64,000 bases of DNA. Source: UBA5189 sp035631615. Its GTDB lineage: Bacteria > Chloroflexota > Limnocylindria > Limnocylindrales > CSP1-4. The position numbers and the translations under genes were made by a program. The notes under the pieces are model-generated. The model was not told the DNA's origin, searched no databases, and saw only the letters and a list, made by a program, of their open reading frames with translations. The stretch is taken from positions 1 to 64,000 of the forward strand of contig DASQIK010000016.1 in assembly GCA_035631615.1 (NCBI GenBank), read 5' to 3'. Below, piece by piece: positions 18,164 through 27,154 of the stretch. Positions within the stretch are counted from its first letter, which is position 1, and each line of letters starts with the position of its first letter.

Positions 18164-19695
18164 CTCGCGTAGACCGAGATCGCGGTCCGCGGGGAGGCGT
18201 CGAATCGATCGACGAGATGCGCGATCGGCTGCCCATCAGGGCGATTCCCGACCTTCGCCGCGATCAGGGCGTCCTCGGCCGGTCCGCCGCAGGCCGCGCC
18301 GATCGCGGCCTCGAAGAGGCGGTCGCAGGCGACCACGATCCGCGATGCGTTGGTGGGGTCGGCAACCAGGTGCCCGCCCGCGTATGTGATCGGGTAGCCG
18401 ACTGCGTCCGGCAGCTTGAAGGTGGGTAGCCCGAGCAGGGCGATCGAATCGGGCGGCGACTGCGCCACCACCCGCTCGCCGGCCGCCCGCATCGCGAGCC
18501 AGCCACCGTCGGGGTCGACGGGCGGCGGGTTGCGAACCAGCGCGATGCCGAGGATCACGGCAATTCCCGCCGCGATGGCGCCCGCGGCGACGGCGCGTGC
18601 GGGGTGGCGTGTCGACCGCCAGGCCGCGAACGCCCGCTCGAGCAGGCGCGCGGCCGGCGCCGCGATCAGGATCACCACGATCGGGTCCAGGAAGGCGTGG
18701 TAGTGGTCGTTCGGGAGGCCCGCGACGACCTGCTGCAGCGACGGCGCGGCGAACGCCAGGACGACCGTGCTCCAGACGAGGATGCCCGCCAGCCACGCCA
18801 GCCCGGTCCGCTCGGCGCCACGCGCCTGCAGGAGGCCGATCGCCGCGAGGCCGACCGTAGCCGCAAGCACCAGCGCCGCCGCGGCCGGGACATCCGTGAC
18901 GAGCCCGATGATCGGCCAGCCCGTGACGCGCAGCAGCGTGAAGGCGAGCGCGGATGCAGGTCCGCCGATCGACGCGTTGTCGCCGCCTCGGAGGTAATCG
19001 AGCACGAAGCCCGTCTCCTGGAAGCTGGTCTGGAGCTCGTGGACGATCAGCGGCAGGAACAGCACGACGACGAGCCCGAAACCGCCGACGAGACCCAGCA
19101 CCACCTGCCGGTTGCGCCGCAGCTCGAGGATCCCGAGGCCGACGATCGCGATCAGGAACACGATCCCGAGCACGTGCAGCTGGGTGACGGCGCCCGCCGC
19201 GCCGATGGCGACCGCCCACCACGCGTTCGTCGTCCGGGCGCCAGCGCCCGCCGCTGCACCCGTGTGCGCCTTCCAGGCGGCCGCGAGGGCCAGCACGGCG
19301 AAGCACGCGATCGGGTTGGGGTTCCAGATGAACGTCGACTGCTCGACGCCGGCGGGCGACACCGCGAGGAGGAGGCCCGCGACGAACCCGGCAAGCGGAC
19401 AGGCGATCGAGCGCGCGAGCCACCACGTGAGCGCGACGGCGGCAATCCCGAGCAGCGCGATGAACGCGGTGACCACGACCGGGTCGCCGTTCGACAACCC
19501 GGCCGCCGGCGCGAGGAGGACGTAGTAGAACGCGCCGTGGTGGAACTCGCCGACGGAGGTCCTGGGGCCGAGGAGAGGCACGACGCCGTTGCGCACGAAC
19601 GCGACCAGGGTCGCCATGTCGTGGCCCTGGTCGGCATCGAAGCGGCCGCGCGAGGCCAGGCCAGGCAGCCGCAGCAGCGCCGCCAGCGCGACCAC
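18160..19695 (-). CDS. GT39/ArnT-like membrane glycosyltransferase
   Basis: A 511-aa protein with about ten to twelve hydrophobic helices and a C-terminal soluble part. The first loop contains DADQGHDMATL, resembling the acidic pair that GT-C enzymes of the GT39/GT83 type carry after the first helix, and FHHGAFYYVLLAPAAG follows. GTG 19695 leaves almost nothing before the first helix; the frame is open further upstream (LGRLETLALPG...) without an ATG, GTG or TTG, so the start may be misplaced. It precedes the GT87-like gene with a 4-base overlap. Confidence 0.78.
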   Translation of the reverse strand: MVALAALLRLPGLASRGRFDADQGHDMATLVAFVRNGVVPLLGPRTSVGEFHHGAFYYVLLAPAAGLSNGDPVVVTAFIALLGIAAVALTWWLARSIACPLAGFVAGLLLAVSPAGVEQSTFIWNPNPIACFAVLALAAAWKAHTGAAAGAGARTTNAWWAVAIGAAGAVTQLHVLGIVFLIAIVGLGILELRRNRQVVLGLVGGFGLVVVLFLPLIVHELQTSFQETGFVLDYLRGGDNASIGGPASALAFTLLRVTGWPIIGLVTDVPAAAALVLAATVGLAAIGLLQARGAERTGLAWLAGILVWSTVVLAFAAPSLQQVVAGLPNDHYHAFLDPIVVILIAAPAARLLERAFAAWRSTRHPARAVAAGAIAAGIAVILGIALVRNPPPVDPDGGWLAMRAAGERVVAQSPPDSIALLGLPTFKLPDAVGYPITYAGGHLVADPTNASRIVVACDRLFEAAIGAACGGPAEDALIAAKVGNRPDGQPIAHLVDRFDASPRTAISVYAR

Positions 19696-19748
19696 GCCAG
19701 GGAGCGCGAGCGTCTCGAGGCGCCCGAGGTTCGAGCGCGACGGGCCGG

Positions 19749-20354
19749 TCAGTTGGGGCCGGAGCGGCGCGGTGGCCCGCCCTTGGTGTAGTCGCCGCCC
19801 ACGACCGGCTCGATCAGGCCGTAGCCACCCGCGCCCCGGCGATACAGGATCGCGACCCGCTCGTTCTCCGCGTTGACGAACACGAAGAACGCGTGCCCCA
19901 GCTCCTCCATCCGGGCGACGGCATCCTCCTCGAACATCGGCTCGATGTCGAAGCGCTTGACCTTCGTGATCCGGCTGGCGCGCTCGTCATCGACGCTCCC
20001 TGATGCTCCGGCGCGCTCGCCGCGGCCGCCGCCACGGACGGTCTCCGCGGATTTGCGAACGCGGCTCGTCTCCCGGAAGTCGACCGCTCGCCGCTCGATC
20101 TTGTCGACCACCGCGTCGATCCCGGCCTTGTGCGTGGGGCCGGCGGACTTGGACCGAAGCGCCTGGCCGTCGATGACCAGGGTCACGTCGACGATGTGCG
20201 AGTCCTCGGCGCTCCGATGCTGCTCGACCGACAGCTCGACGGTGGCGTCCGAGCGGTCATCCAGGAGGCGCTCGAGCCTCCCGAGCTTGCGCTCCGCGTA
20301 GGCGCGGACGGGCTCCGGCACGTCGTAGTTCTTGCCCTTGACGATGGTCCGCAT
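19749..20354 (-). CDS. hpf: Long-form ribosome hibernation promoting factor
   Basis: A 201-aa protein that dimerises 70S ribosomes into inactive 100S particles in stationary phase. The N-terminal S30AE domain (about residues 1-105) is followed by a linker and a C-terminal dimerisation domain (about 130-190) with KRFDIEPMFEEDAVARMEELGHAFFVFVNAE. ATG 20354 is chosen because GGGAGG lies 5 bases upstream; a GTG two codons earlier lies in that site. The length fits long HPF. It lies between comF and membrane glycosyltransferase genes. Confidence 0.95.
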   Translation of the reverse strand: MRTIVKGKNYDVPEPVRAYAERKLGRLERLLDDRSDATVELSVEQHRSAEDSHIVDVTLVIDGQALRSKSAGPTHKAGIDAVVDKIERRAVDFRETSRVRKSAETVRGGGRGERAGASGSVDDERASRITKVKRFDIEPMFEEDAVARMEELGHAFFVFVNAENERVAILYRRGAGGYGLIEPVVGGDYTKGGPPRRSGPN

Positions 20355-20411
20355 GCGCACCTCCCGGCTGCGCGCCCATCGTACCGCCGGGCCTGCTGCT
20401 CGGAAGTGGCC

Positions 20412-21101
20412 TCATCGTTCGCGCGCGACGGCAACCGCCGAGACCGCGGTCGCGCCGCCCTCGAGGAGCGCGATCGCGCATGCCGCGAGGGTCGCGCCGG
20501 TCGTGACCACGTCGTCGAGCAGCACGACCCAGCGCCCCACGACTCCTGCCGCATCGCCAATGGCGAACGCGCCGCCGAGGTTCGTGGCCCGCGCCGCACG
20601 ATCGAGGTCGAACTGGGCCGTCGTTGCCCGGGTCCGCTGCAGCGCGTGGCCGACCGGGAGCCCGAGCCTCCGGCCGACCTCCCCCGCGATCAGGGCCGCC
20701 TGGTCGTAGCCGCGGTCGCGGACGCGGTCCGGCGACGCCGGGACGGGCACGAGCACGTCGCCCGCGACGCCGGCACGCGCCCATCGACGCGCGACTGCGG
20801 CCCCGAGCGGGCGCGCGAGCCGCCGCTCCCCGTCGTACTTGAGGGCGTGCAGCGCCCGACGTGTCACCCCGGTGAAGGGCGCGCACCACTCGAGCTGGAG
20901 CAGCGGCGCGGGCAGGTCCGCCGGCAATCCGACCGGGACGCCGGGCTGCGCCTCCAGTCGCGCATCGAGCGCCGGCAGGCACTCGGTGCATAGCGGCGAA
21001 CCCTCACGCCCGCAGCCGGCGCACGTCGCCGGCAGTGCAAGGTCCAGCGCGCGATCGGCAACCGCGCCGACTGCGCTCCGAACGTCACCCCAGAGATCCA
21101 C
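20412..21101 (-). CDS. comF: ComF-family phosphoribosyltransferase-like protein
   Basis: About 229 aa. An N-terminal zinc-binding pair (CAGCG and CTEC) is followed by a phosphoribosyltransferase fold with the signature VVLLDDVVTTGATLAACA and the RDRGYDQAALIA segment of ComF/GntX. ComF is needed for DNA uptake in naturally competent Gram-positive bacteria. GTG 21101 is chosen because it gives the usual N-terminus; the open frame continues to 21284 into the upstream gene. The nearby Tad pilus genes make a DNA-uptake role worth testing, but Tad pili mostly serve adhesion. Confidence 0.9.
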   Translation of the reverse strand: MDLWGDVRSAVGAVADRALDLALPATCAGCGREGSPLCTECLPALDARLEAQPGVPVGLPADLPAPLLQLEWCAPFTGVTRRALHALKYDGERRLARPLGAAVARRWARAGVAGDVLVPVPASPDRVRDRGYDQAALIAGEVGRRLGLPVGHALQRTRATTAQFDLDRAARATNLGGAFAIGDAAGVVGRWVVLLDDVVTTGATLAACAIALLEGGATAVSAVAVARER

Positions 21102-21157
21102 CGGCGGATGATCGCGCTGGGTGCTTGGCCGGCGATCACCCGCGCCTCGCCCGCCGC

Positions 21158-22111
21158 TTATCCGGCGGTTGCCGGCGCCTTCACGCTCGATGCACCGGCG
21201 GCCGCCGCCACGACACCGGCCGGCGCCCGGCTCGAGCGCCAGAGCGGCACGATCGCGATCAGCAGGCTGAATGCCGTCGCCCACAGGGTCGGATTGGCGA
21301 CGGTCAGCCCGATGACCAGCAGGACCTCACCGCGGAGCTCGGACTGGCCGCGCGCCGCAGCCCGCGCCGCCACCAGCCCGGCGACGACCGCCAGCGCCAC
21401 ACCCGCGCCGAACCGGACGACGAATGGGATCGCGACCAGGGAGCCGCCATCGGTCCCGGCTCGCGCCCCAACGACGTCGAGGAACTCCCGCCACGCCCCC
21501 GGGCCGAGCGCGACGCTGACCCCGAGCACCGCCAGCCCCATGACGGCGACCTTCACGGCGTCGCGCCAGCGTCCGGCCGCGGCGAGGTACACGACTCCGA
21601 GCCCCGGCGTGATCTTGATGGCGGCCGCGGGGATCCAGTACACCCACGACCGCCGCAGCGCCAGCACGATGCACACCGCGATCAGGAGGTGGACGTTCCG
21701 CACGCGCAGCTCCACCGCGACCGGCAGGAACGCGATGAGTGCCAGCGCGACGAGCACGTTCCGGCCGCCGAGCCACCACAGGCACACGAGGAGCAGCGCG
21801 GTCCACAGCACGCTGAACGCGTCAGCGGACAGGAACGACGTGATCGGGGCGAGGACCTGCGCGAGGGGCGGCGGGTACCAGTAGGCGAAGGGCGTATTCG
21901 GGAGCGCGGTCGGGTCGTACAGCGGCTGGCCGGCGGCCAGGCGCGCTCCGGCGAGCCAGTAGGCGTGCTCGTCGTTGAAGTGCGTCCACTCGAACGCGGC
22001 GACGACGGCCAGGAGCACCAGCCCGATCGCCGCGAGGCAGAGCAGGCCGAGCCCCGGCAGCTTCCGGGTGCCCACCTCGACCGGCTCGAACAGCCGCCGC
22101 AGGGCGGTCAC
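21158..22111 (-). CDS. GT87-like (DUF2029) membrane glycosyltransferase
   Basis: A 317-aa polytopic protein. Signature segments are FNDEHAYWLAGARLAAGQPLYDP, YWYPPPLAQVLAP, RNVHLLIAV and IKITPGLGVVYLAAAGRW, matching the other GT87-like genes here. The lumenal aspartate/glutamate pair (NDEHAYW) is the probable catalytic site. GTG 22111 lies 6 bases after the DUF192 stop. Substrate not inferable. Confidence 0.8.
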   Translation of the reverse strand: MTALRRLFEPVEVGTRKLPGLGLLCLAAIGLVLLAVVAAFEWTHFNDEHAYWLAGARLAAGQPLYDPTALPNTPFAYWYPPPLAQVLAPITSFLSADAFSVLWTALLLVCLWWLGGRNVLVALALIAFLPVAVELRVRNVHLLIAVCIVLALRRSWVYWIPAAAIKITPGLGVVYLAAAGRWRDAVKVAVMGLAVLGVSVALGPGAWREFLDVVGARAGTDGGSLVAIPFVVRFGAGVALAVVAGLVAARAAARGQSELRGEVLLVIGLTVANPTLWATAFSLLIAIVPLWRSSRAPAGVVAAAAGASSVKAPATAG

Positions 22112-22117
22112 GATCCG

Positions 22118-22477
22118 CTAGCCGATTCGGACGGTGTCGCCCGGCCGGGTCCCGCTCGCGTCGATCGTGCCCACCGGCAGCTCGAGGACGCCCGCGGCGC
22201 CGCGGACCAGCGGCACCATCCCGACCCACGGCCGGACGCGCCGGTGGACGGACAGGACCGCCCGTGACCCGTCACCCGCGGGCTTGCCGAGGAACACGGC
22301 ATCGATCGGGAAGCGCATGAAGAACATGTGGATGCCGTTCGTGCCGGTCAGCCACAGGCCGTGGCCATCGGGCAGCGCCGGGCGGCCCATCAGGCCCATG
22401 AACCGGCCCCACAGGGACGATGCGGTCTCGAGATCCTGCGCGAGCACCGTCGCGCGGGTCTGGTTGTGTGCCGCCAC
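22118..22477 (-). CDS. DUF192 protein
   Basis: A 119-aa protein of the DUF192 family: LWGRFMGLMGRPALPDGHGLWL, NGIHMFFMRFPIDAVFLG and VLELPVGTID are the conserved blocks. Function is unknown. It follows tadC by 19 bases and is probably co-transcribed with the pilus genes. No secretion signal is visible. Confidence 0.88.
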   Translation of the reverse strand: MAAHNQTRATVLAQDLETASSLWGRFMGLMGRPALPDGHGLWLTGTNGIHMFFMRFPIDAVFLGKPAGDGSRAVLSVHRRVRPWVGMVPLVRGAAGVLELPVGTIDASGTRPGDTVRIG

Positions 22478-22496
22478 CGGCGTTGCAGCCTGCCGA

Positions 22497-23417
22497 CTAG
22501 GTCGTCAGGTTCTGCATGATGAGGATCAGGGCCGGGCCGAGGATGACGGCGAACAGGGACGGAAAGATGCACCCGACGAGCGGGAACAGCATCTTGATCG
22601 GGGCCTGTGCGGCCTGTTCCTCTGCGCGCTGCCGGCGCTCGATGCGGAGCTGCTCCGACTGGACCTGGAGCACCTTCGAGATCGAGACGCCGAGCTGCTC
22701 GGCCTGGATGATCGCGCCGATGAAGTTGGTGAGCGGCTGGACCTCGGTCCGCGGGACGATGTCGCGGAGTGCCTCGCGGCGCGCCTTGCCGACGCGAACC
22801 TCGGCGAGCGCCCGGCGGAACTCGTCCACGAGCGGGCCCTTGAGCTTCTCGACGACCTTGCCCAGCGCGGCATCGAAGCCGAGGCCGGCGCGGACGGAGA
22901 TCGTCAGCAGGTCGAGGGCGTCCGGGATCTGGAGCAGGATCGCCTTCTGGCGGCCGCGCACGCGCCCACCGAGCCAGAACTCGGGCCCGATGTAGCCGAT
23001 CCCCGCGCCGATGAGGCCAAGGATCAGGCCCTGCGTGATGTTGCCGCCGATGACGCCGAACAGGATGAACAGGATGCCGGCGCCGACGCCGGTGCCGATG
23101 GCCTTGATGCCCAGCCAGTCGGCGACCTTCATGTCACCGGGGTTGCCGGCCATGGCCAGGCGCTTCTCGGTGCGCTGCGAGAACGAGGTCGAGGTGATCC
23201 GCGCCACCGAGCCGGACAGTCGCGCCGCCAGTGGCTTGATCGTGCGGTCGAAGAACGGCTGCTGGAGCTCCAGCTCCTGGAGGTCCTTGGCCGTCATCTG
23301 GCCGAGCTGGGAGAGCCGCTGCTTGAGCGGGTCCTCCTCGCGTGAGCCGGCGATGCCGATCGTGATCAGGATGACCGCAATGGCGGCGACCGCGGCGACG
23401 ATGATCCCGGTTTCCAT
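22497..23417 (-). CDS. tadC: TadC, type II/IV secretion inner-membrane platform protein
   Basis: A 306-aa membrane protein with a type II secretion system F domain (about residues 135-270; DALDLLTISVRAGLGFDAALGKVVEKLKG) and hydrophobic helices at the N-terminus, near residues 95-140 and at the C-terminus. It partners TadB in the platform that moves Flp pilins. It directly follows tadB with a 3-base gap. Confidence 0.93.
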   Translation of the reverse strand: METGIIVAAVAAIAVILITIGIAGSREEDPLKQRLSQLGQMTAKDLQELELQQPFFDRTIKPLAARLSGSVARITSTSFSQRTEKRLAMAGNPGDMKVADWLGIKAIGTGVGAGILFILFGVIGGNITQGLILGLIGAGIGYIGPEFWLGGRVRGRQKAILLQIPDALDLLTISVRAGLGFDAALGKVVEKLKGPLVDEFRRALAEVRVGKARREALRDIVPRTEVQPLTNFIGAIIQAEQLGVSISKVLQVQSEQLRIERRQRAEEQAAQAPIKMLFPLVGCIFPSLFAVILGPALILIMQNLTT

Positions 23418-23420
23418 GTG

Positions 23421-24434
23421 CTAGACCTCGATGTCCACGATCTTGCGGATGAAGAAGAAGCCAAGGCCCATCGCGCCCAGGGCGATCATCAGCAGGATCA
23501 CGCCGAGCGGGATCCCGAGGACCTCCGGTGGCTTGACGAACATCGGATCGAAGAACGTCGGGGCCGCCAGGAAGATGAAGAAGGCGAGGAAGAACGGCAG
23601 GGCGCCGACGACGTAGCCCGACAGGCGCTGCTGCGCGGTCAGGGTCCGGATCTCGCCCTTGATCCGGATGCGCTCGCGGATGGTGAAGGCGATCGAGTCG
23701 AGGATCTCGGCGAGGTTCCCGCCGACCTGGTGCTGGATCGCGATGGCCGTGGCCATCAGCTCGAAGTCCTCCGACTTGACGCGCTTGACCATGTTCTCGA
23801 GGGCCAGGTCGAACGGCAGGCCGAGGTTGACCTCGCGGATGACGCGGCCGAACTCGATCGAGATCGGCGGCCGCGACTCGCGCACCACGAGCTCGATCGA
23901 CTGCAGGAACGACGAGCCGGCACGCAGCGCGTTCGCGATGAGCGTGACGGTGTCGGGGAGCTGCTTGTTGAACTGTCGCAGCCGCGAGGACTTGCGATGG
24001 TTGAGCCAGAACCGCGGCGCCATGAACCCGATGATCAGCCCGATGAGGAGCACGATCGGGTTCTGGAGCGCGCTGATGACGAAGCCGAGCAGGTACATCA
24101 CGACCGGCACGCCGATCGTGGTGCCCGCCCAGATGCCGAGGTATTCCGACGGTTTGAGCTTGAGGTCGGCGGCGCCGAGGTCGCGCAGCAGGTTCGCGCC
24201 GAAGTCGCGCTTCTCGACGACCTTGTTCAGCTGCGCGAGGGCAGCGGACTTGGCGATGAGCTCGGCCACGCCACCCTGGCCGGTCGCGCCCTCGGCAGCG
24301 GGCTTGGCACCCGAGGCGTAGCGCTCGAGCCGTTCGAGGGTGACGCCACCCGAGCCCGACATCGCGATGCCGAGCGCGATCACGATGATCGAGACGGCGG
24401 CGAGGGCGGCGATGATCAGGGTCGCGGAGGACAT
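23421..24434 (-). CDS. tadB: TadB, type II/IV secretion inner-membrane platform protein
   Basis: A 337-aa protein: N-terminal membrane helix, two more near residues 95-140, a T2SSF domain (LPDTVTLIANALRAGSSFLQSIE; GGNLAEILDSIAFTIRERIRI) and two C-terminal helices. It forms the pilus assembly platform with TadC. It follows tadA by 8 bases. Confidence 0.93.
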   Translation of the reverse strand: MSSATLIIAALAAVSIIVIALGIAMSGSGGVTLERLERYASGAKPAAEGATGQGGVAELIAKSAALAQLNKVVEKRDFGANLLRDLGAADLKLKPSEYLGIWAGTTIGVPVVMYLLGFVISALQNPIVLLIGLIIGFMAPRFWLNHRKSSRLRQFNKQLPDTVTLIANALRAGSSFLQSIELVVRESRPPISIEFGRVIREVNLGLPFDLALENMVKRVKSEDFELMATAIAIQHQVGGNLAEILDSIAFTIRERIRIKGEIRTLTAQQRLSGYVVGALPFFLAFFIFLAAPTFFDPMFVKPPEVLGIPLGVILLMIALGAMGLGFFFIRKIVDIEV

Positions 24435-24442
24435 CGCGGTGC

Positions 24443-25864
24443 CTAGAAGGTAAAGCCGAAGATGTTGTTCGGCAGGTGGATGCCCTGCGACTCGAACAGC
24501 TCGACGAACTTCGGCCGGATGCCGGTCGGCTTGAGGCGGCCCTGGATCTTGCCGTCGATCACGCCGGTCTGCTCGAAGACGAACACGTCCTGCATGACGA
24601 TCGTGTCACCTTCCATGCCCTGGACCTCGGTGATGTTCACGATCTTGCGCGTGCCGTCCTTGAGGCGGGACTGGTGGACGATGAGGTCCACCGCGGACGA
24701 GATCTGCTCGCGGATGGCGCGGACCGGGAGGTCGACGCCGGCCATGAGGACCATCGTCTCGAGGCGGGACAGCATGTCGCGCGGCGTGTTCGCGTGGCCC
24801 GTCGACAGCGAGCCGTCGTGACCGGTGTTCATGGCCTGGAGCATGTCCAGCGCCTCGCCTGCACGGCACTCCCCGACGACGATGCGGTCGGGGCGCATGC
24901 GCAGGCTGTTGCGCACGAGCTCGCGGATCGGGATCGCGCCCTTGCCCTCGATGTTCGGCGGGCGGGACTCGAGCGTCACCACGTGCTCCTGGCGGAGCTG
25001 GAGCTCGGCCGCGTCCTCGATGGTGACGATGCGCTCGTCATCCGGGATGAACGACGAGAGCACGTTGAGCGTGGTCGTCTTGCCCGAGCCGGTGCCGCCG
25101 GACACGAAGATGTTCAGGCGGGCCTCGACGCAGGCCCGGAGGAACTCGAACATGTCCGGGGTCGAGGTGCCGAAGCGGATCAGGTCGTCCGTGGTGAACG
25201 GGCTGGCCGCGAACTTTCGGATGGTGATGACCGGCCCCACCAGGGACAGAGGCGGGATGATTGCGTTGACGCGGGAGCCGTCGGTCAGACGGGCGTCGAC
25301 CATCGGCGACGACTCGTCCACGCGGCGCCCGATCGGGGCGATGATCCGGTCGATGATGCGCATGACGTGGTCGTCGTTCTGGAAGACGACGTTGGTCAGC
25401 TCGAGCTTGCCCGATCGCTCGATGTAGACCTGGCGCGGGCCGTTGACCATGATTTCCGAGACGGAGTCGTCACGCAGGAGCGGCTCCAACGGGCCGAGGC
25501 CGATGATCTCGTCCGTGATCTGCTCGAGCATGCGGACGCGCTCGGCGCGGGTGAGGGCGAGGCCCTCTTCGTCGATGACCCGGCTGAAGATCTCCTCGAT
25601 CTGACGCCGGACCTCGACCTGGTTGGTGAGGTCGAGCTTCGGGTCCAGGTCCTGGATGACCCGGTTCTGGATCCGGAACTTGACGTCGCGGAACGACTCC
25701 CGGGCCGGGAGCTGGGTGACCAGGCGCGGCGACCCCGCCATGGGCGGCCCTCCGCTGCCACCTTCGGGCTGGACGTCACGGCCGGGCTGGCCCGACGTTG
25801 CTGGCAGCTTCTCGTCGCCGGCGCCGGCCGGGCGAGCGCTCTCGATGCGCTTGAGGAGTGACAT
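24443..25864 (-). CDS. tadA: TadA/CpaF secretion ATPase
   Basis: A 473-aa hexameric ATPase that powers Flp pilus assembly. The Walker A motif is GGTGSGKT (256-263), the Asp box TIEDAAEL (281-288), the Walker B region RIVVGECRAGE (327-337) and the His box GHDGSLSTGHANT (348-360). All catalytic parts are intact. The first 60 residues are a low-complexity Gly/Pro stretch. ATG 25864 follows cpaE by 17 bases. Confidence 0.96.
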   Translation of the reverse strand: MSLLKRIESARPAGAGDEKLPATSGQPGRDVQPEGGSGGPPMAGSPRLVTQLPARESFRDVKFRIQNRVIQDLDPKLDLTNQVEVRRQIEEIFSRVIDEEGLALTRAERVRMLEQITDEIIGLGPLEPLLRDDSVSEIMVNGPRQVYIERSGKLELTNVVFQNDDHVMRIIDRIIAPIGRRVDESSPMVDARLTDGSRVNAIIPPLSLVGPVITIRKFAASPFTTDDLIRFGTSTPDMFEFLRACVEARLNIFVSGGTGSGKTTTLNVLSSFIPDDERIVTIEDAAELQLRQEHVVTLESRPPNIEGKGAIPIRELVRNSLRMRPDRIVVGECRAGEALDMLQAMNTGHDGSLSTGHANTPRDMLSRLETMVLMAGVDLPVRAIREQISSAVDLIVHQSRLKDGTRKIVNITEVQGMEGDTIVMQDVFVFEQTGVIDGKIQGRLKPTGIRPKFVELFESQGIHLPNNIFGFTF

Positions 25865-25881
25865 CTACCCGGGACCCCCTG

Positions 25882-27132
25882 CTACCGCCACGCGAACAGT
25901 GACTTGTTCTTTGCCGCGCCCTTGCCGGCCTTCTCGGTCGGTCGGGGCGTCGGCGACGACGCTGCCGGGCCGGTGACGGCCACGGCCAGGCGCTGGATGT
26001 CCTGCGACACCTGGGCCTCGCGATTGCTGAGGAAGAACGGCACGCCGCGGTTCAGTGCGTACACGACGCTGCGGCCGTCGCTGACGATGGTGTGATCCAC
26101 CTTGCGCCCGATCGAGTGCTCGACGTCCGCGACCCGGATGCCGAGAGTCGAGTCCGCGCGGTTCAGGACGAGCCGGATCTTCTCCGGGCCGTACCCGAGC
26201 TGCTCGCACACCTCGAGGAACAGGCGCATGTTCTTCACGCTCGTGATTTCGAGCGTGAGCAGCGTGAGGATCAGATCTGCCTCGTCCAGGACCGCGAGGG
26301 TCGATTCGTTGAAGCTCGACGGGCAGTCGACGACGACCAGGTCATGGTCGCGCCGGAGCCGCTGCAGCACCCGGCGCACCGCGGCCGGCCCGATCAGCTC
26401 CGCCTGCTCGGGCGACGGCGGGGCCAGCAGCACCCGGACGCCCGACGAGTGCGTGATCAGGAACGTGTCGAGCGACTCGACCTCGTCCGCCTGGAGCTCG
26501 CCCGCGAGGTCCGCGATGGACTTGTTGCGCGGGTTGAGGTTGAGCAGCACGCCCACGTCGCCGAACTGGAACGACGCGTCGACGAGCGCGACGCGCTTGC
26601 CGAGCTGCGCCGCGGCGACGGCCAGGTTGACGGCCACCGTCGTGCGACCCACGCCGCCCTTCGGGCTGAAGACCGCGGCCACGGACGCGGGCTCACCGCT
26701 GTCGTTGCTCGTCTTCTGGGTCGTCGCGACCGGTGCGTAGCGGCTGAGCTTCTCCTTCTCGCGCGACCAGACCTGGCGGATCGACGCGGTCAGCTCGTCG
26801 GAGCTGAACGGCTTCACCAGGAACTCGCGCGCGCCGGCGAGCATCGAGCGGCGGAGGTAGTCCGCCTCGCCCTGGACGGACATCATGATCACGGCGGCGG
26901 TGGGAACGTCCGCGGCGAGCTTCTCGGTCGCGGTGATCCCGTCCATGCCGGGCATGTTGATGTCCATCAGGACGACGTCCGGCCGGAGCCGTGTCGCCAT
27001 CTCGATCGCCTCGGGGCCACCCGCGGCAGCCCCGACGACCTCGACGTCACTCTCGAAGCCGAGGAGCTTCGACAGGTGGTCCCGGGTCTCCGGGATGTCG
27101 TCGACGATCAGGACCTTGATGCGATCGGTCAT
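25882..27132 (-). CDS. cpaE: CpaE/TadZ-like protein: receiver domain plus MinD-type ATPase
   Basis: A 416-aa fusion. Residues 1-125 are an apparently intact receiver domain: acidic DD at 11-12, phospho-acceptor D57 in VVLMDINMP, and the VKPF lysine near 107. Residues about 150-400 are a ParA/MinD ATPase. Its P-loop reads KGGVGRTT (158-165): the signature lysine K158 is present but the P-loop lysine is arginine (R163). CpaE/TadZ proteins place the pilus machine at its cell site. A receiver this complete suggests phosphorylation control, perhaps by the nearby kinases. Confidence 0.92.
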   Translation of the reverse strand: MTDRIKVLIVDDIPETRDHLSKLLGFESDVEVVGAAAGGPEAIEMATRLRPDVVLMDINMPGMDGITATEKLAADVPTAAVIMMSVQGEADYLRRSMLAGAREFLVKPFSSDELTASIRQVWSREKEKLSRYAPVATTQKTSNDSGEPASVAAVFSPKGGVGRTTVAVNLAVAAAQLGKRVALVDASFQFGDVGVLLNLNPRNKSIADLAGELQADEVESLDTFLITHSSGVRVLLAPPSPEQAELIGPAAVRRVLQRLRRDHDLVVVDCPSSFNESTLAVLDEADLILTLLTLEITSVKNMRLFLEVCEQLGYGPEKIRLVLNRADSTLGIRVADVEHSIGRKVDHTIVSDGRSVVYALNRGVPFFLSNREAQVSQDIQRLAVAVTGPAASSPTPRPTEKAGKGAAKNKSLFAWR

Positions 27133-27154
27133 GGGAGTCGCGTGACCTGCGCTG

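Noticed and set aside
20361..20411. Search for a terminator or promoter between comF and hpf
   Set aside because: Only the hpf Shine-Dalgarno is visible; no hairpin or -35/-10 pair convinced me.
21035..22267. A 410-codon plus-strand frame over comF, the GT87-like gene and DUF192
   Set aside because: It crosses three well-supported minus-strand genes and consists of Arg/Asp/Gln-rich shadow sequence.
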